A DNA stretch of 64,000 nucleotides from Pseudomonadota bacterium. GTDB taxonomy: Bacteria > Pseudomonadota > Alphaproteobacteria > Acetobacterales > Acetobacteraceae. The position numbers were made by a program, and so were the translations under genes. Below are positions 7,449 to 16,009 of this stretch, piece by piece. The stretch's first letter is position 1, and each line of letters begins with the position of its first letter. The stretch lies in contig JAKADX010000001.1 in assembly GCA_021818505.1 (NCBI GenBank), positions 228,049 to 292,048 on the forward strand, in the 5' to 3' direction. The notes beneath the pieces are model-generated. The model made no database searches. It had not been told where the DNA came from and saw only the letters and a list, made by a program, of their open reading frames with translations.

Positions 7449-9248
7449 GTGGCGGGTCTGATCGGACGGCTGGCGAGCTTCGGTTCTGCCGGCGGGGCGC
7501 TCAAGCGGGCACGCCGGCTGATCGAGGCGGGCAACCGCGCGGACGCGTTTCCCCTCCTCGCCAAAGCAGCGCGGTCCGGGATCGCCGAGGCCGAATACCT
7601 CGTCGGGCGCGCCTATCTGGAGGCGGCCGGTGTGCCACCGAGCGCGCAGGAGGCGGCTCGCTGGCTGGAGCGCGCGGCCGAGCGCGGCTATGTCGATGCG
7701 CAGTCGCTGCTCGGCGCGCTCTACATGCACGGCGTCAGCGGCGCGACCGAGCAGCAGGCCGCGCCTGCCGGTGCGGCGCTGTTCGCGGCGGCGGCGGCCG
7801 GCGGCGTCAAGCCGGATTTCGCGCGCGCGGCGCACTGGGCGCGCCGCGCGGCGGAGGGCGGCTCGGGCGACGGACAGGCGCTGCTCGGTTATATCCTGAC
7901 CTCCGGCCCCGACTCCCTGCGCGACCTGCCCCAGGCCGAGGAGTGGTATCGCAAATCCGCCGCCGCCAACTGCCCGCAGGGGCAACTCGGCTACGGCATG
8001 GCGCTGATGCGCCGCGCTCAGACCGCCGAGGATCAGGCAGCGGGGGCTGCGCAACTGGCGCGCGCCGCGGACTCCGGCCTGCCGACGGCGCAGTACCTGC
8101 TCGGCGTCGCGACGCTGTTCGGCCAGGGCGTTCCGAAGGACGAGGCGCGCGCGGCCGACCTGTTCCGGCAGGCTGCGCAGAAGGGGGTGCGCTCGGCGCA
8201 GGCCCGCTATGGGCTGGCGCTGTTGGAGGGCCGCGGCGTTGCCCGCGACGTGCAGGAAGCGGAGTCGTGGCTGCGTCGCGCCGGCCTGGCCGGCGACCCA
8301 GAGGCGGCTGCGCTGGTCGGCGACCTCTACGCGCGCGGCGGCGAGTTGCCGCCCAACCATACGGAGGCCGCGGTCTGGTTCCGCCGCGCCGCCGAGGCCG
8401 GGCATAAGACAGCGGCCCGCGCGCTCGGCCTGCTGCACCTGACCGGCTCGGGCGTGCCGCGCGACCCGACGGAGGCGGCGCGCTGGTTCCGCGTCTCCGC
8501 TGAGGCCGGCGACACCCAGTCCCGCCACGACCTCGCCGCGCTGGTGCTGCAGGGCAAGGCGGAGCCGGACGACGCCAAGCGCACGCGCGAATGGTTCGAG
8601 CAGGCAGCGACAGCGGGCGACCTGGTCGCGGCCTACAACTATGGCATCTGCCTCGCCGAGGGAGTGGGTATCGCCCGCGACGACGCCCAGGCCGCGCAGT
8701 GGCTGCGCCGCGCCGCCGACGGCGTGGTCAACGCGCAGTACTGGTACGGGCGGATGCTCGCCGAAGGCCGTGGCGTGGACGCGAATGCCGAGGAAGGCCG
8801 GACCTGGATCGCGCGCGCGGCGGAGTCCGGCATGGTCGATGCGCAGGTGGCGCTGGCCGAGATGATGGTGAACGGCCGCGGCGGCGCGCGCGACCATCCG
8901 GCGGCGCTGGCGCTGTTCCAGAAGGCGGCGAATCACGGCCACGTCGGTGCCATGTTCGCGCTCGGCGCGATGTATGGCGGCGGCCATGACGTGCCGTGGG
9001 ACCGCCCGGCAGCGCAGACTTGGTTCCGCGCCGCCGCCGAGCGCGGCCATGCCCACGCGCAGATGATGCTGGGCCGCTACCTCACCCGCGGCCTCGCCGG
9101 CACGGTCGATCACGCCGAGGCGCGGATCTGGCTGGAACGCGCGCTGGCACAGGGGCTGGAGGAGGCGCGCGGCGACCTCGCCGCCCTGCCCGCCCCTCCG
9201 CCTCCTGCGGCCGAGGCGGCGCCGCCGGCGCCGGCGATGGCGCGCTGA
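7449..9248 (+). CDS. Sel1-like tetratricopeptide repeat protein
   Basis: 599 aa made almost wholly of Sel1-like repeats of about 36 residues. The recurrent patterns are AARWLERAAERG..DAQ..LG and GRGVARD..EA..WLRRAA, with about a dozen or more copies. No signal peptide or transmembrane helix is seen. Such solenoids act as protein-binding scaffolds. The GTG start at 7449 is 30 bases after the adaptor stop and follows GGCGGAGGA, a good ribosome binding site. It probably belongs to the same operon as the exporter and serves as a partner or regulator of secretion or glycan assembly; this is inference. The C-terminus is Pro/Ala-rich. Confidence 0.85.
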   Translation: MAGLIGRLASFGSAGGALKRARRLIEAGNRADAFPLLAKAARSGIAEAEYLVGRAYLEAAGVPPSAQEAARWLERAAERGYVDAQSLLGALYMHGVSGATEQQAAPAGAALFAAAAAGGVKPDFARAAHWARRAAEGGSGDGQALLGYILTSGPDSLRDLPQAEEWYRKSAAANCPQGQLGYGMALMRRAQTAEDQAAGAAQLARAADSGLPTAQYLLGVATLFGQGVPKDEARAADLFRQAAQKGVRSAQARYGLALLEGRGVARDVQEAESWLRRAGLAGDPEAAALVGDLYARGGELPPNHTEAAVWFRRAAEAGHKTAARALGLLHLTGSGVPRDPTEAARWFRVSAEAGDTQSRHDLAALVLQGKAEPDDAKRTREWFEQAATAGDLVAAYNYGICLAEGVGIARDDAQAAQWLRRAADGVVNAQYWYGRMLAEGRGVDANAEEGRTWIARAAESGMVDAQVALAEMMVNGRGGARDHPAALALFQKAANHGHVGAMFALGAMYGGGHDVPWDRPAAQTWFRAAAERGHAHAQMMLGRYLTRGLAGTVDHAEARIWLERALAQGLEEARGDLAALPAPPPPAAEAAPPAPAMAR

Positions 9249-12157
9249 GCCGGCCGCGCACCCGGCAGGAGGTCGAGGGCGAACTCGCGCGCGCGGCGCT
9301 GCTGCGCGGCGAGGCGCTGCTGGGGGCGGGCGACCCGGTGGCGGCGCTGCCCTGGCTGCGCCGCGCCCGCCGCATCGCCACCGCCGATGACACGGTGGCG
9401 CTGGCGCTGGCGCTGGCGCTGCTGGCGCTGGGCGATGCCGAGGCCGCCGCTCTGTTCGCCGACATCGCCACCCGCCATGACGTGCAGGAGGTCTGGCTCG
9501 GCCTGGCCGCTGCGCGCCGCCGCATCGGCGACGTCGCGGCGGCGGCCGAGGCGCTGGCCGCGGCACTGTCGCGGCACGTGCTGGCCGACCCAGCGCCGGT
9601 GCGGGCGCTGGCCGACGACCTCTCGCACCGCGTCGGCGCACCCGGCTGGTGCGGCCGGCGGCGCGACGGCTCGCTGGTGCTGCAAGCCACGCGTCGCCCC
9701 CGCGTGACCCACTCCGCCGGACGGACCGAGGTCACGCTCGACGGCAAGCACCTCATCGGCAGCCCGCTGCTGACGACGTTGCAGGACCGGGTCGAGGGCG
9801 CGGTTGCCGCCCATGACGGCCTGCTGGAGGGCTGGGCCTGGCACCCTGCCGATGCCGGGCGCGATCCCGAGTTGCGCATCGTGACGCCGGCGGGCCGCAT
9901 ATTGCGGCGGATCGTCGCCAGGGATCCCGTCGATGCCGTGCCACGCCCGCTGGCCCGGCCGCGCCGCTTCACGGTGCCGGGTATCGACGGGATGGTGCGG
10001 GTGCTCGGCGCGGACGGGCGCGACCTGGCCGGCAGCCCCCTCGATCCCGGACAGGAGGCGCGCGCGGCCGTCGCGGCAGCGCGGGCGGTGGCGCGCGCGC
10101 TCCCCGTCCTCGGCGCTCCACGACCCCCGCCCTGGCAGCCGATGCCGGCGGCAGTGGTCGGGCCGCGCACGCGGGCGCCGCGCCGGCCGCGTCGGCGGAT
10201 CGCGGTGGTGGTGCCGGCCTATCGCGACGCGGCGATGACCCGCGCCTGCCTCGACGCGGTCTTCGCGACAGTGCCGCCCGGCACGCGTGTCATCGTGGTC
10301 GATGACGCGACACCCGAGGCGGCGCTGGCCGCCGACCTGGACGCCCTCGCTGCCGACAGCCGCATCATCCTGTTGCGCCATCGGCGCAACCGCGGCTTCC
10401 CGCACGCCGCCAATCGCGGCCTGCGCGCCGCGGCGGCGCTGCCCGGGGGGCCGGACGTGGTGCTGCTCAACAGCGACACGCTGCCCGCGCCCGGCTGGCT
10501 GGAGATGCTGCGCCGGGTGGTTCATGGGAGCGGCGACATCGGCACCGCCGCGCCTCTGACCAACGACGCCACCATCCTGTCCTATCCGGACCCGCTGCAG
10601 CCGGCGTCGCCACCGGACGACCTTTCCGCCTTTGCCGCACTGGCGCGCGCGGCGCACCCCGAGACCGCCATCGACATCCCGACCGCGGTCGGCTTCTGCA
10701 TGTATATCCGCCGCGAATGCCTCGAAGCGACCGGGCTGCTTCGCACTGATGCCTTCGCCCAGGGGTATGGGGAGGAGAACGACTTTTCGCTGCGGGCGAC
10801 GCGTCTGGGCTGGCGGCATGTCGCGGTGCCGGGGGCGTTCGTGGCGCATCTCGGTGGACGCTCGTTCGGCGACGCACGGGCCGCACTGCTCGCGCGCAAC
10901 CTCGATGTGCTGGAGCGGCTGCATCCGGGGTACCGCGCAATGATCGCCGAGTGGCAGGCACGCGATCCACTCGCCCCGGCCCGCCGGGCGCTGGACGCGG
11001 CGCGCTGGCACGCGGTTGCGGACCGTCGTCCGGCAGTGCTTCTGGTCACCCACGACCATCAGGGCGGGGTCGAGCGCGCGGTGCGGGAACGCTGCGCCGC
11101 TCTGGCCCAGGCCGGGCTGCGGCCGATCCTGCTGCGTCCGGTCATCGACCTCTCGGGCAGCGAGGCGGCGACGGAGCGGCGCTACCTGCCCGGGCTCTGC
11201 GCGGTCGCCGACGGCGCCGGGAACGCATTTCCGAATTTGCGTTTCACTATTCCGGCGGAACTGCCGGAACTGGCCGGGTTGCTGCGGGCGGCGCGGCCGG
11301 TGCGCATGGAGGTGCATCATCGGCTGGGTCACCACGCCCGCGTACTCGACCTCGCCCGCCTGCTGGACATTCCGTACGAGGTCCGCGTCCACGACTACGC
11401 GCTGTTCTGTCCTCGCATCAACCTCGTCGGCACCGACGGGCGCTATTGCGGGGAGCCGGACGTCAGCGTTTGCGTCGGCTGCATCGCCGATGGCGGCAGC
11501 GAGTTGGAGGAGGCGATCGACCCGGTGGAGTTGCGCGCCCGATCGGCCGCCGAGCTTGCCGCGGCGACGCGGGTGGTGGTGCCGAGCGGCGATGCGGCGG
11601 CGCGGGTGCGACGCCACTTCCCGGCGGTCCTCCCGCAGGTCGAACCGCACGAGGACGATGCCGGCCTGCCGGCGCTGCGCCCCTGGCCGCCCGGACCGCC
11701 CCGGCGGGTCGGCGTGATCGGGGCGATCGGCGTGCACAAGGGCTTCGACGTGCTGCTGGCCTGCGCGCGCGATGCGGCGCGGCGCGACCTGCCGCTTGCG
11801 TTCACAGTGATCGGCCACACGCACGACGATGCGCGCGCGGAAGCGACGGGGCGCATCTTCGTCACCGGCCCGTACCGCGAGGACGATCTGCCGGCGCTGA
11901 TCGCGCAGGTGCAGCCGCATCTCGCCTTCCTGCCCTCGGTCTGGCCGGAAACCTGGTGCTACGCGCTGGGTGCGGCATGGCGGTCCGGGCTGACGGCGGT
12001 CGCGTTCGACATCGGCGCGCAGGCCGAGCGCATCCGCGCCACCGGCCGGGGCTGGCTGCTGCCGCTCGGCCTTTCACCCTCGGCAATCAACAATGCGCTT
12101 CTTGCCTTGAAATTGGCGGCGGGCGATGAATGCGCCCGCATCACCCTCGGTCGGTGA
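9245..12157 (+). CDS. Multidomain glycosyltransferase: N-terminal TPR-like region, GT2 domain and GT4-like domain
   Basis: About 970 aa. After an Ala-rich helical region resembling TPRs (first 110 residues) and a linker domain, there is a GT-A/GT2 transferase: IAVVVPAYRDAAMTRACLDAVF, VIVVDDATPE, NRGFPHAANRGL, LLNSDT, and a late GYGEENDFSLRA, typical of rhamnosyl/galactosyl transferases. A second half resembles GT-B family 4 (LLVTHDHQGGVERAVRERC; VHDYALFCPRINLVG; RRVGVIGAIGVHKGFDVL; final donor-site region SVWPETWCYALGAAWRSG). The start is unclear: no ATG or GTG lies at the expected place. CTG 9245 overlaps the Sel1 stop, GTG 9338 is the first standard codon, and the frame is open further upstream inside the Sel1 gene. 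It probably builds a polysaccharide or glycosylates an exported protein. Confidence 0.75.
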   Translation: MSRPRTRQEVEGELARAALLRGEALLGAGDPVAALPWLRRARRIATADDTVALALALALLALGDAEAAALFADIATRHDVQEVWLGLAAARRRIGDVAAAAEALAAALSRHVLADPAPVRALADDLSHRVGAPGWCGRRRDGSLVLQATRRPRVTHSAGRTEVTLDGKHLIGSPLLTTLQDRVEGAVAAHDGLLEGWAWHPADAGRDPELRIVTPAGRILRRIVARDPVDAVPRPLARPRRFTVPGIDGMVRVLGADGRDLAGSPLDPGQEARAAVAAARAVARALPVLGAPRPPPWQPMPAAVVGPRTRAPRRPRRRIAVVVPAYRDAAMTRACLDAVFATVPPGTRVIVVDDATPEAALAADLDALAADSRIILLRHRRNRGFPHAANRGLRAAAALPGGPDVVLLNSDTLPAPGWLEMLRRVVHGSGDIGTAAPLTNDATILSYPDPLQPASPPDDLSAFAALARAAHPETAIDIPTAVGFCMYIRRECLEATGLLRTDAFAQGYGEENDFSLRATRLGWRHVAVPGAFVAHLGGRSFGDARAALLARNLDVLERLHPGYRAMIAEWQARDPLAPARRALDAARWHAVADRRPAVLLVTHDHQGGVERAVRERCAALAQAGLRPILLRPVIDLSGSEAATERRYLPGLCAVADGAGNAFPNLRFTIPAELPELAGLLRAARPVRMEVHHRLGHHARVLDLARLLDIPYEVRVHDYALFCPRINLVGTDGRYCGEPDVSVCVGCIADGGSELEEAIDPVELRARSAAELAAATRVVVPSGDAAARVRRHFPAVLPQVEPHEDDAGLPALRPWPPGPPRRVGVIGAIGVHKGFDVLLACARDAARRDLPLAFTVIGHTHDDARAEATGRIFVTGPYREDDLPALIAQVQPHLAFLPSVWPETWCYALGAAWRSGLTAVAFDIGAQAERIRATGRGWLLPLGLSPSAINNALLALKLAAGDECARITLGR

Positions 12158-12192
12158 AACCGTTTCTGCCGTCCCATAGAGCGAGACCCTGA

Positions 12193-13125
12193 ATGCCAGA
12201 TGCCAAACCTGCGTCCGCCGACGCGGCGCAAGCGCAGAAGATGATTACCGAGCTGAAGGTCAGCGGCCACCTGATGTCTCTGGACACCGGATTGTTCTGC
12301 ATCGTTCACACGCCAGCCCGCGCGCCCGACGTGAAGATGGGCCTGCCGGGCGTGCGCATCTCCATGCCGCCGCCGCCGATCGGGCGGCCGGAGTCGGTAA
12401 CGATCAGCACGTTCCGCCCCGATGGCTGGCTGCTCGGCGGGGGCGATGCGGCGTTGGTGCGCGTGCTCAACGGGCCGTCGCAGATCCTGGTGACCATCTA
12501 TCAATCGCCCACCGCCAAGGATGGCGCGCCGAACCTGCAGGTGCTGCGGCTGCTGGAGCCGGCGACCGCAGCGGCGGGCGCGCGCGGGCCGGCCCCGGCA
12601 GCCGTGGCCGCATCGGCGCCGCAGACCGCGCCGAAGGTGATGGAGATGGTCGCGCATATCCAGGAGCGCGGCGACGTCGGCACGATGCTCGGCGAGTGGC
12701 TGGGCGAGCGCGGCAGCAAGAAGTGGATTGAGGGCTTCGGCATCTCCCCGGTCCACGAGATCACCCCCGCCGACCTGGAATATCAGGCGGTGCTCGGCCG
12801 CGGCTGGCTCTCGCCGTGGGTCGAGGGTGGGCAGTTCTGCGGCAGCCGCGGCATGGCGCTGCCGATCCTGGGCCTGCGCGTGCGGCTGCGCGGCAAGGCG
12901 GCGGAGACGCATGAGGTGCAGGTCTCCGCAAGCTTCTGCGACGGCAGCGAGGTCGGGCCGGTTGCCGGCGGCGAGGCCTGCGAAGCCGAGAGCCTGGCGC
13001 CGATCGAGGCGTTTCAGGTGATCGTGCGCCGCCGTGGCGCCGCCGCTGCGGCGGAGGCGGAAGGCAAACCCGCCGCCCGCAAGCCGGCCGCGAAGAAGCC
13101 CGCCGCGGCGCCCAAGCGGCGCTGA
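12193..13125 (+). CDS. ChW (hydrophobic-W)-like repeat protein with Lys/Ala/Pro-rich tail
   Basis: 310 aa of uncertain function. Residues about 185-285 show the pattern of clostridial hydrophobic W (ChW) repeats: GFGISP, then LEYQAVLGRGWLSPWVEGG, a Gly-rich turn GSRGMALPILGLRVRLRG, and a second shorter unit ending SLAPIEAFQV. The N-terminal 120 residues may be a separate beta domain (GHLMSLDTGLFCIVHTP). The last 30 residues are a histone-H1-like tail of AAKKPA type. No signal peptide is visible, so if exported it would need the adjacent type I system; that is inference. It lies 35 bases after the glycosyltransferase and is followed by a strong hairpin terminator. Confidence 0.6.
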   Translation: MPDAKPASADAAQAQKMITELKVSGHLMSLDTGLFCIVHTPARAPDVKMGLPGVRISMPPPPIGRPESVTISTFRPDGWLLGGGDAALVRVLNGPSQILVTIYQSPTAKDGAPNLQVLRLLEPATAAAGARGPAPAAVAASAPQTAPKVMEMVAHIQERGDVGTMLGEWLGERGSKKWIEGFGISPVHEITPADLEYQAVLGRGWLSPWVEGGQFCGSRGMALPILGLRVRLRGKAAETHEVQVSASFCDGSEVGPVAGGEACEAESLAPIEAFQVIVRRRGAAAAAEAEGKPAARKPAAKKPAAAPKRR

Positions 13126-13147
13126 CGCGTCCCGCCGGACACAGGCC

Positions 13148-13175
13148 GCCCCGGGGTCGCGCGCCCCGGGGCTTT
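13148..13175 (+). terminator. Rho-independent-type terminator after the ChW-like gene
   Basis: GCCCCGGGG, a 7-base loop, then CCCCGGGGC followed by TTT: a 9-bp perfect GC stem with a short T run, 22 bases after the stop codon. It should end the exporter-glycosyltransferase transcript and separate it from the GT4 gene at 13213. Confidence 0.75.
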
Positions 13176-13212
13176 CATTGGGCATCCGCTTCCAACCCTG
13201 ATCGAGTCCCGC

Positions 13213-14436
13213 GTGCGATATCTGTTCGTCCACCAGAACTTCCCCGGTCAATACCTGCACCTGTTGCGCCATCTGGCTGCCGACAAGTCCAACGAGTTGG
13301 TGTTCATCTCGGAATCCAACCCGAACAACATCGTCGGCGTGCGACGGGTACTGTACCAGGCACCTAAGCCCGACCAGGAGCAGGTGCACCCGGTGGTGCG
13401 CGACTTCGACATCGCTGCGCGACGCGGGGAGATCGTCGCCGGGCTGGCCGGCAACCTCAAGCGGCTCGGCTTCACCCCCGACATCATCATGGGCCATCAT
13501 GGCTGGGGCGAGCTGCTCGACATTCGCGATGTCTATCCCGACACGCCGCTGCTGGGATACTTCGAGTTCTATTATGCGACCGACGGGCAGGACGTGTTCT
13601 ACGACAAGGAATTCCCGATCGGCCCAGACCGGTTTCCGCGCATCCGCGCGATGAACGTGGTGAACCATCTCGCGCTCGCGCTCGACCAGCACGGCCAGAC
13701 GCCGACGCAGTGGCAGCTCACGCGCTATCCAGAGTGGGCGCAGAAGCGCATCCGCGTCATCCGCGAGGGCGCGCGACTGGATGTGTGCAAGCCTAATCCC
13801 GAAGCGAGGCAAGAGGAATTCGCGATCGGCGAGTTCCGCGTCGCACCCGGAGAAAAACTCGTCACCTATGTCGCGCGCAATCTGGAGCCGTATCGCGGCT
13901 TTCACACCATGATGCGCGCACTGCCCGAATTGATGGCATCGCGGCCAGACCTGAAGGTGGTGATGGTCGGCGGCGACGACGTGAGCTATGGCGCGCGGCT
14001 GTCGGAGGGGACGTGGCGGGAGCATCTGCAGAAGGAGCTGACCGGGAAATATGACGAGAGCCGCCTGCTGCTGCCCGGCCAGATTCCTTACGATGTCTAT
14101 CTGCGGCTCCTGCAACGGTCGGATACGCATGTCTATCTGACCTATCCGTTCGTCGCCTCCTGGTCGCTGCGCGAGGCGCTGGCCTGCGGCTGCGCCATCG
14201 TCGCGGCCGATGTCGACTCCGTGGCGGAGTTCATCACGCATGGCCGCAACGGCTTACTGGTACCGGGGCTGGACGCCGGGCAGATCGCGCGGACTGTGCT
14301 GGAGGTGCTGGAGGACGAAAAGCTCAACCGCAAGCTGCGCAAAGCCGCGCGGCAGTATGCCGAACGGCACCTCGACATGAATGACTATCTTGCGACGATG
14401 CAGGCGACGATCGCCGAGATCACCGGCCAGAGCTAG
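13213..14436 (+). CDS. Glycosyltransferase family 4 protein
   Basis: 407 aa GT-B fold enzyme. The N-terminus MRYLFVHQNFPGQYLHLLRHLA is the acceptor-side Rossmann start typical of GT4 proteins, with a central segment GHHGWGELLDIRDVYP. The C-terminal donor domain shows LVTYVARNLEPYRGFHTMMRALPEL, LPGQIPYDVYLRLLQRSD, and the E-x7-E type region SWSLREALACGCAIVAADVDSVAEFI. It likely transfers a nucleotide-sugar residue during surface polysaccharide synthesis in the cytoplasm. The GTG start follows directly on the terminator spacer. No signal or membrane segment. It stands alone between a terminator and the ABC importer, although its role fits the preceding glycosyltransferase locus. Confidence 0.88.
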   Translation: MRYLFVHQNFPGQYLHLLRHLAADKSNELVFISESNPNNIVGVRRVLYQAPKPDQEQVHPVVRDFDIAARRGEIVAGLAGNLKRLGFTPDIIMGHHGWGELLDIRDVYPDTPLLGYFEFYYATDGQDVFYDKEFPIGPDRFPRIRAMNVVNHLALALDQHGQTPTQWQLTRYPEWAQKRIRVIREGARLDVCKPNPEARQEEFAIGEFRVAPGEKLVTYVARNLEPYRGFHTMMRALPELMASRPDLKVVMVGGDDVSYGARLSEGTWREHLQKELTGKYDESRLLLPGQIPYDVYLRLLQRSDTHVYLTYPFVASWSLREALACGCAIVAADVDSVAEFITHGRNGLLVPGLDAGQIARTVLEVLEDEKLNRKLRKAARQYAERHLDMNDYLATMQATIAEITGQS

Positions 14437-14552
14437 GAGTCGGCGCGCCGCTGCCCGGCCGCGCTAGCGCGGTGTTGCGTTGCGTACGGCCGCCGCGCGT
14501 GTCAGCGATCGGGCGGCGCCGGGAAAACCGGCCGTTTCGGAGGACACGGACG

Positions 14553-15890
14553 ATGGGCCAGCGAGTTTCCCGCCGTGCCGCTCTCGCCAGCGCCGCCGCA
14601 GCGGCGGCACTGCCATTGGTGCACATCCGCTCGGCGGGTGCTGCCGGCAACCTGCGGATCGGACTGTGGGACCATTGGGTTCCTGCCGGCAATGCCGCCA
14701 TGAAGACGTTGATCGACGGCTGGGCGGAAAAGAACAAGGTCGAGGTCTCGATCGACTTCATCACCTCCGTCGGCGACAAGCTGGGACTGACCGCGGCCGC
14801 CGAAGCACAGGCGAAGACCGGGCACGACGCCATAACCTTCTGGATCTGGGACGCGCACAACTACGCGCGGTCGCTGGAGCCGGTGGATGACGTGGTCGAG
14901 GGCCTGATCAAGCAGTACGGGCAAGTCAACCCGGTCAACGAATACCTCTCCAAGGTTGATGGGCATTGGCGGGTGGTGCCGAGCAGTTCGGGCACGCAGT
15001 ACAAAACCTGCTGCGGGCGCATCAGCGCCTTCGCCAAGGCCGGCGTCGATCTGCAGGCGATGTATCCTGCAAAGCCGGAGCACATCGCGCTCTCCGACGG
15101 CTGGACGTGGCAGAAGCTGCTGGAGATCGCGCCGGTCGCGCAGCAGGTCGGGCTGCCGTTCGCGCTCGGGCTAGGTCAGACTGGCGACTCGATCGATTTT
15201 GTCGGCGCGCTGTTCCGTGCGTTCGGCGCTGAACTGGTCAATGCCAAGGGCGAGATCACGGTCGATTCCGATCCGGTGCGCGCTGCCCTGGAGTATATGG
15301 CCAAGCTGACCAGGCACATGCCGCGCGACGTGTTCAGCTATGACGATGCCTCGAACAACCGCGCGCTGATCGCGGGCAAGAGCGCGCTGATCTTCAACCC
15401 GCCCTCGGCCTGGGCGGTGGCGAAACGCGACAAGCCGGCGGTCGCGGCGGATTGCTGGACGTTCCCAGCGCCTTCGGGGCTGAGCGGGCGGTTCGTGCCA
15501 TACGCGCCGTCCTTCTGGGGGATCTGGTCGTTCGCCAAGAACAAGACCGCGGCCAAGGAACTCTTTACCTGGCTGTGCCAGCGCGAACAGGTCGAGGCGC
15601 TCTGCGGCGCGGTGGATGGCTACGACATCCCGCCCTTCCTCAGCATGTCGGATTTCGACATATGGGCAGAGATCGGACCGCCGCCCGGCACCGTCTATAA
15701 CTATCCGATCCGGCCCTGGCACAACTCGGCCCCGTCGATCGCCGGATATCCGGCACCGCCGGAAATCGCGGTGCAGATGTACTATCGTGGCACCATGATG
15801 ACGATGATCGCGAAGATGATCCACGGCGGCCAATCGATGAAGGACGCGATCGCCTGGGCCAGTAACGAACTGGAGGGCTTCACGCGCTGA
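14553..15890 (+). CDS. Sugar-type ABC transporter extracellular solute-binding protein, copy 1
   Basis: 445 aa, family 1 extracellular solute-binding protein. The N-terminus MGQRVSRRAALASAAAAAAL has a twin-arginine (SRRAAL) motif and hydrophobic core ending near HIRSAGAAG, so export is by Tat. The mature part has the periplasmic binding fold with many Trp residues suited to sugar stacking (GLWDHWVP, WTWQKLLE). ATG 14553 follows GGAGG by nine bases. A tandem paralogue follows at 16010, about 85 percent identical by eye, with a related upstream leader, so the whole unit was duplicated. Substrate unknown; the two permeases downstream are of the MalF/MalG type. Confidence 0.9.
   Translation: MGQRVSRRAALASAAAAAALPLVHIRSAGAAGNLRIGLWDHWVPAGNAAMKTLIDGWAEKNKVEVSIDFITSVGDKLGLTAAAEAQAKTGHDAITFWIWDAHNYARSLEPVDDVVEGLIKQYGQVNPVNEYLSKVDGHWRVVPSSSGTQYKTCCGRISAFAKAGVDLQAMYPAKPEHIALSDGWTWQKLLEIAPVAQQVGLPFALGLGQTGDSIDFVGALFRAFGAELVNAKGEITVDSDPVRAALEYMAKLTRHMPRDVFSYDDASNNRALIAGKSALIFNPPSAWAVAKRDKPAVAADCWTFPAPSGLSGRFVPYAPSFWGIWSFAKNKTAAKELFTWLCQREQVEALCGAVDGYDIPPFLSMSDFDIWAEIGPPPGTVYNYPIRPWHNSAPSIAGYPAPPEIAVQMYYRGTMMTMIAKMIHGGQSMKDAIAWASNELEGFTR
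15193..15310 (+). repeat. Near-identical tract shared by the two binding-protein genes (copy 1)
   Basis: A 118-bp tract that matches 16647-16764 with a single mismatch by eye, synonymous positions included, while flanking coding sequence differs at many silent sites. Compatible with recent gene conversion between the tandem paralogues. Confidence 0.6.
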
Positions 15891-16009
15891 GGCGCTGCTG
15901 GCTACGCCGCCCTTCGGCCGCGCGCGGCGCTGCGTTGCGCGATGCCGCCACGTGTGTCAGCGTGATCCCCAGAGCCGGGATTCACCGGCCCGGTCGGAGG
16001 AGACGGATC

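Noticed and set aside
9399..9432. Triplet-like GCTGGCGCTGG repeat in the glycosyltransferase gene
   Set aside because: It encodes an Ala/Leu helix in a GC-rich reading frame; codon bias explains it without a special function.
6141..9641. 1166-codon open frame on the minus strand
   Set aside because: Antisense to the HlyD and Sel1 genes; Arg/His/Gly-rich composition with no start signal or domain. The plus-strand genes have clear family motifs.
9110..11920. 936-codon open frame on the minus strand
   Set aside because: Shadow of the chimeric glycosyltransferase; Gln/Arg/His-rich with no recognisable domain.
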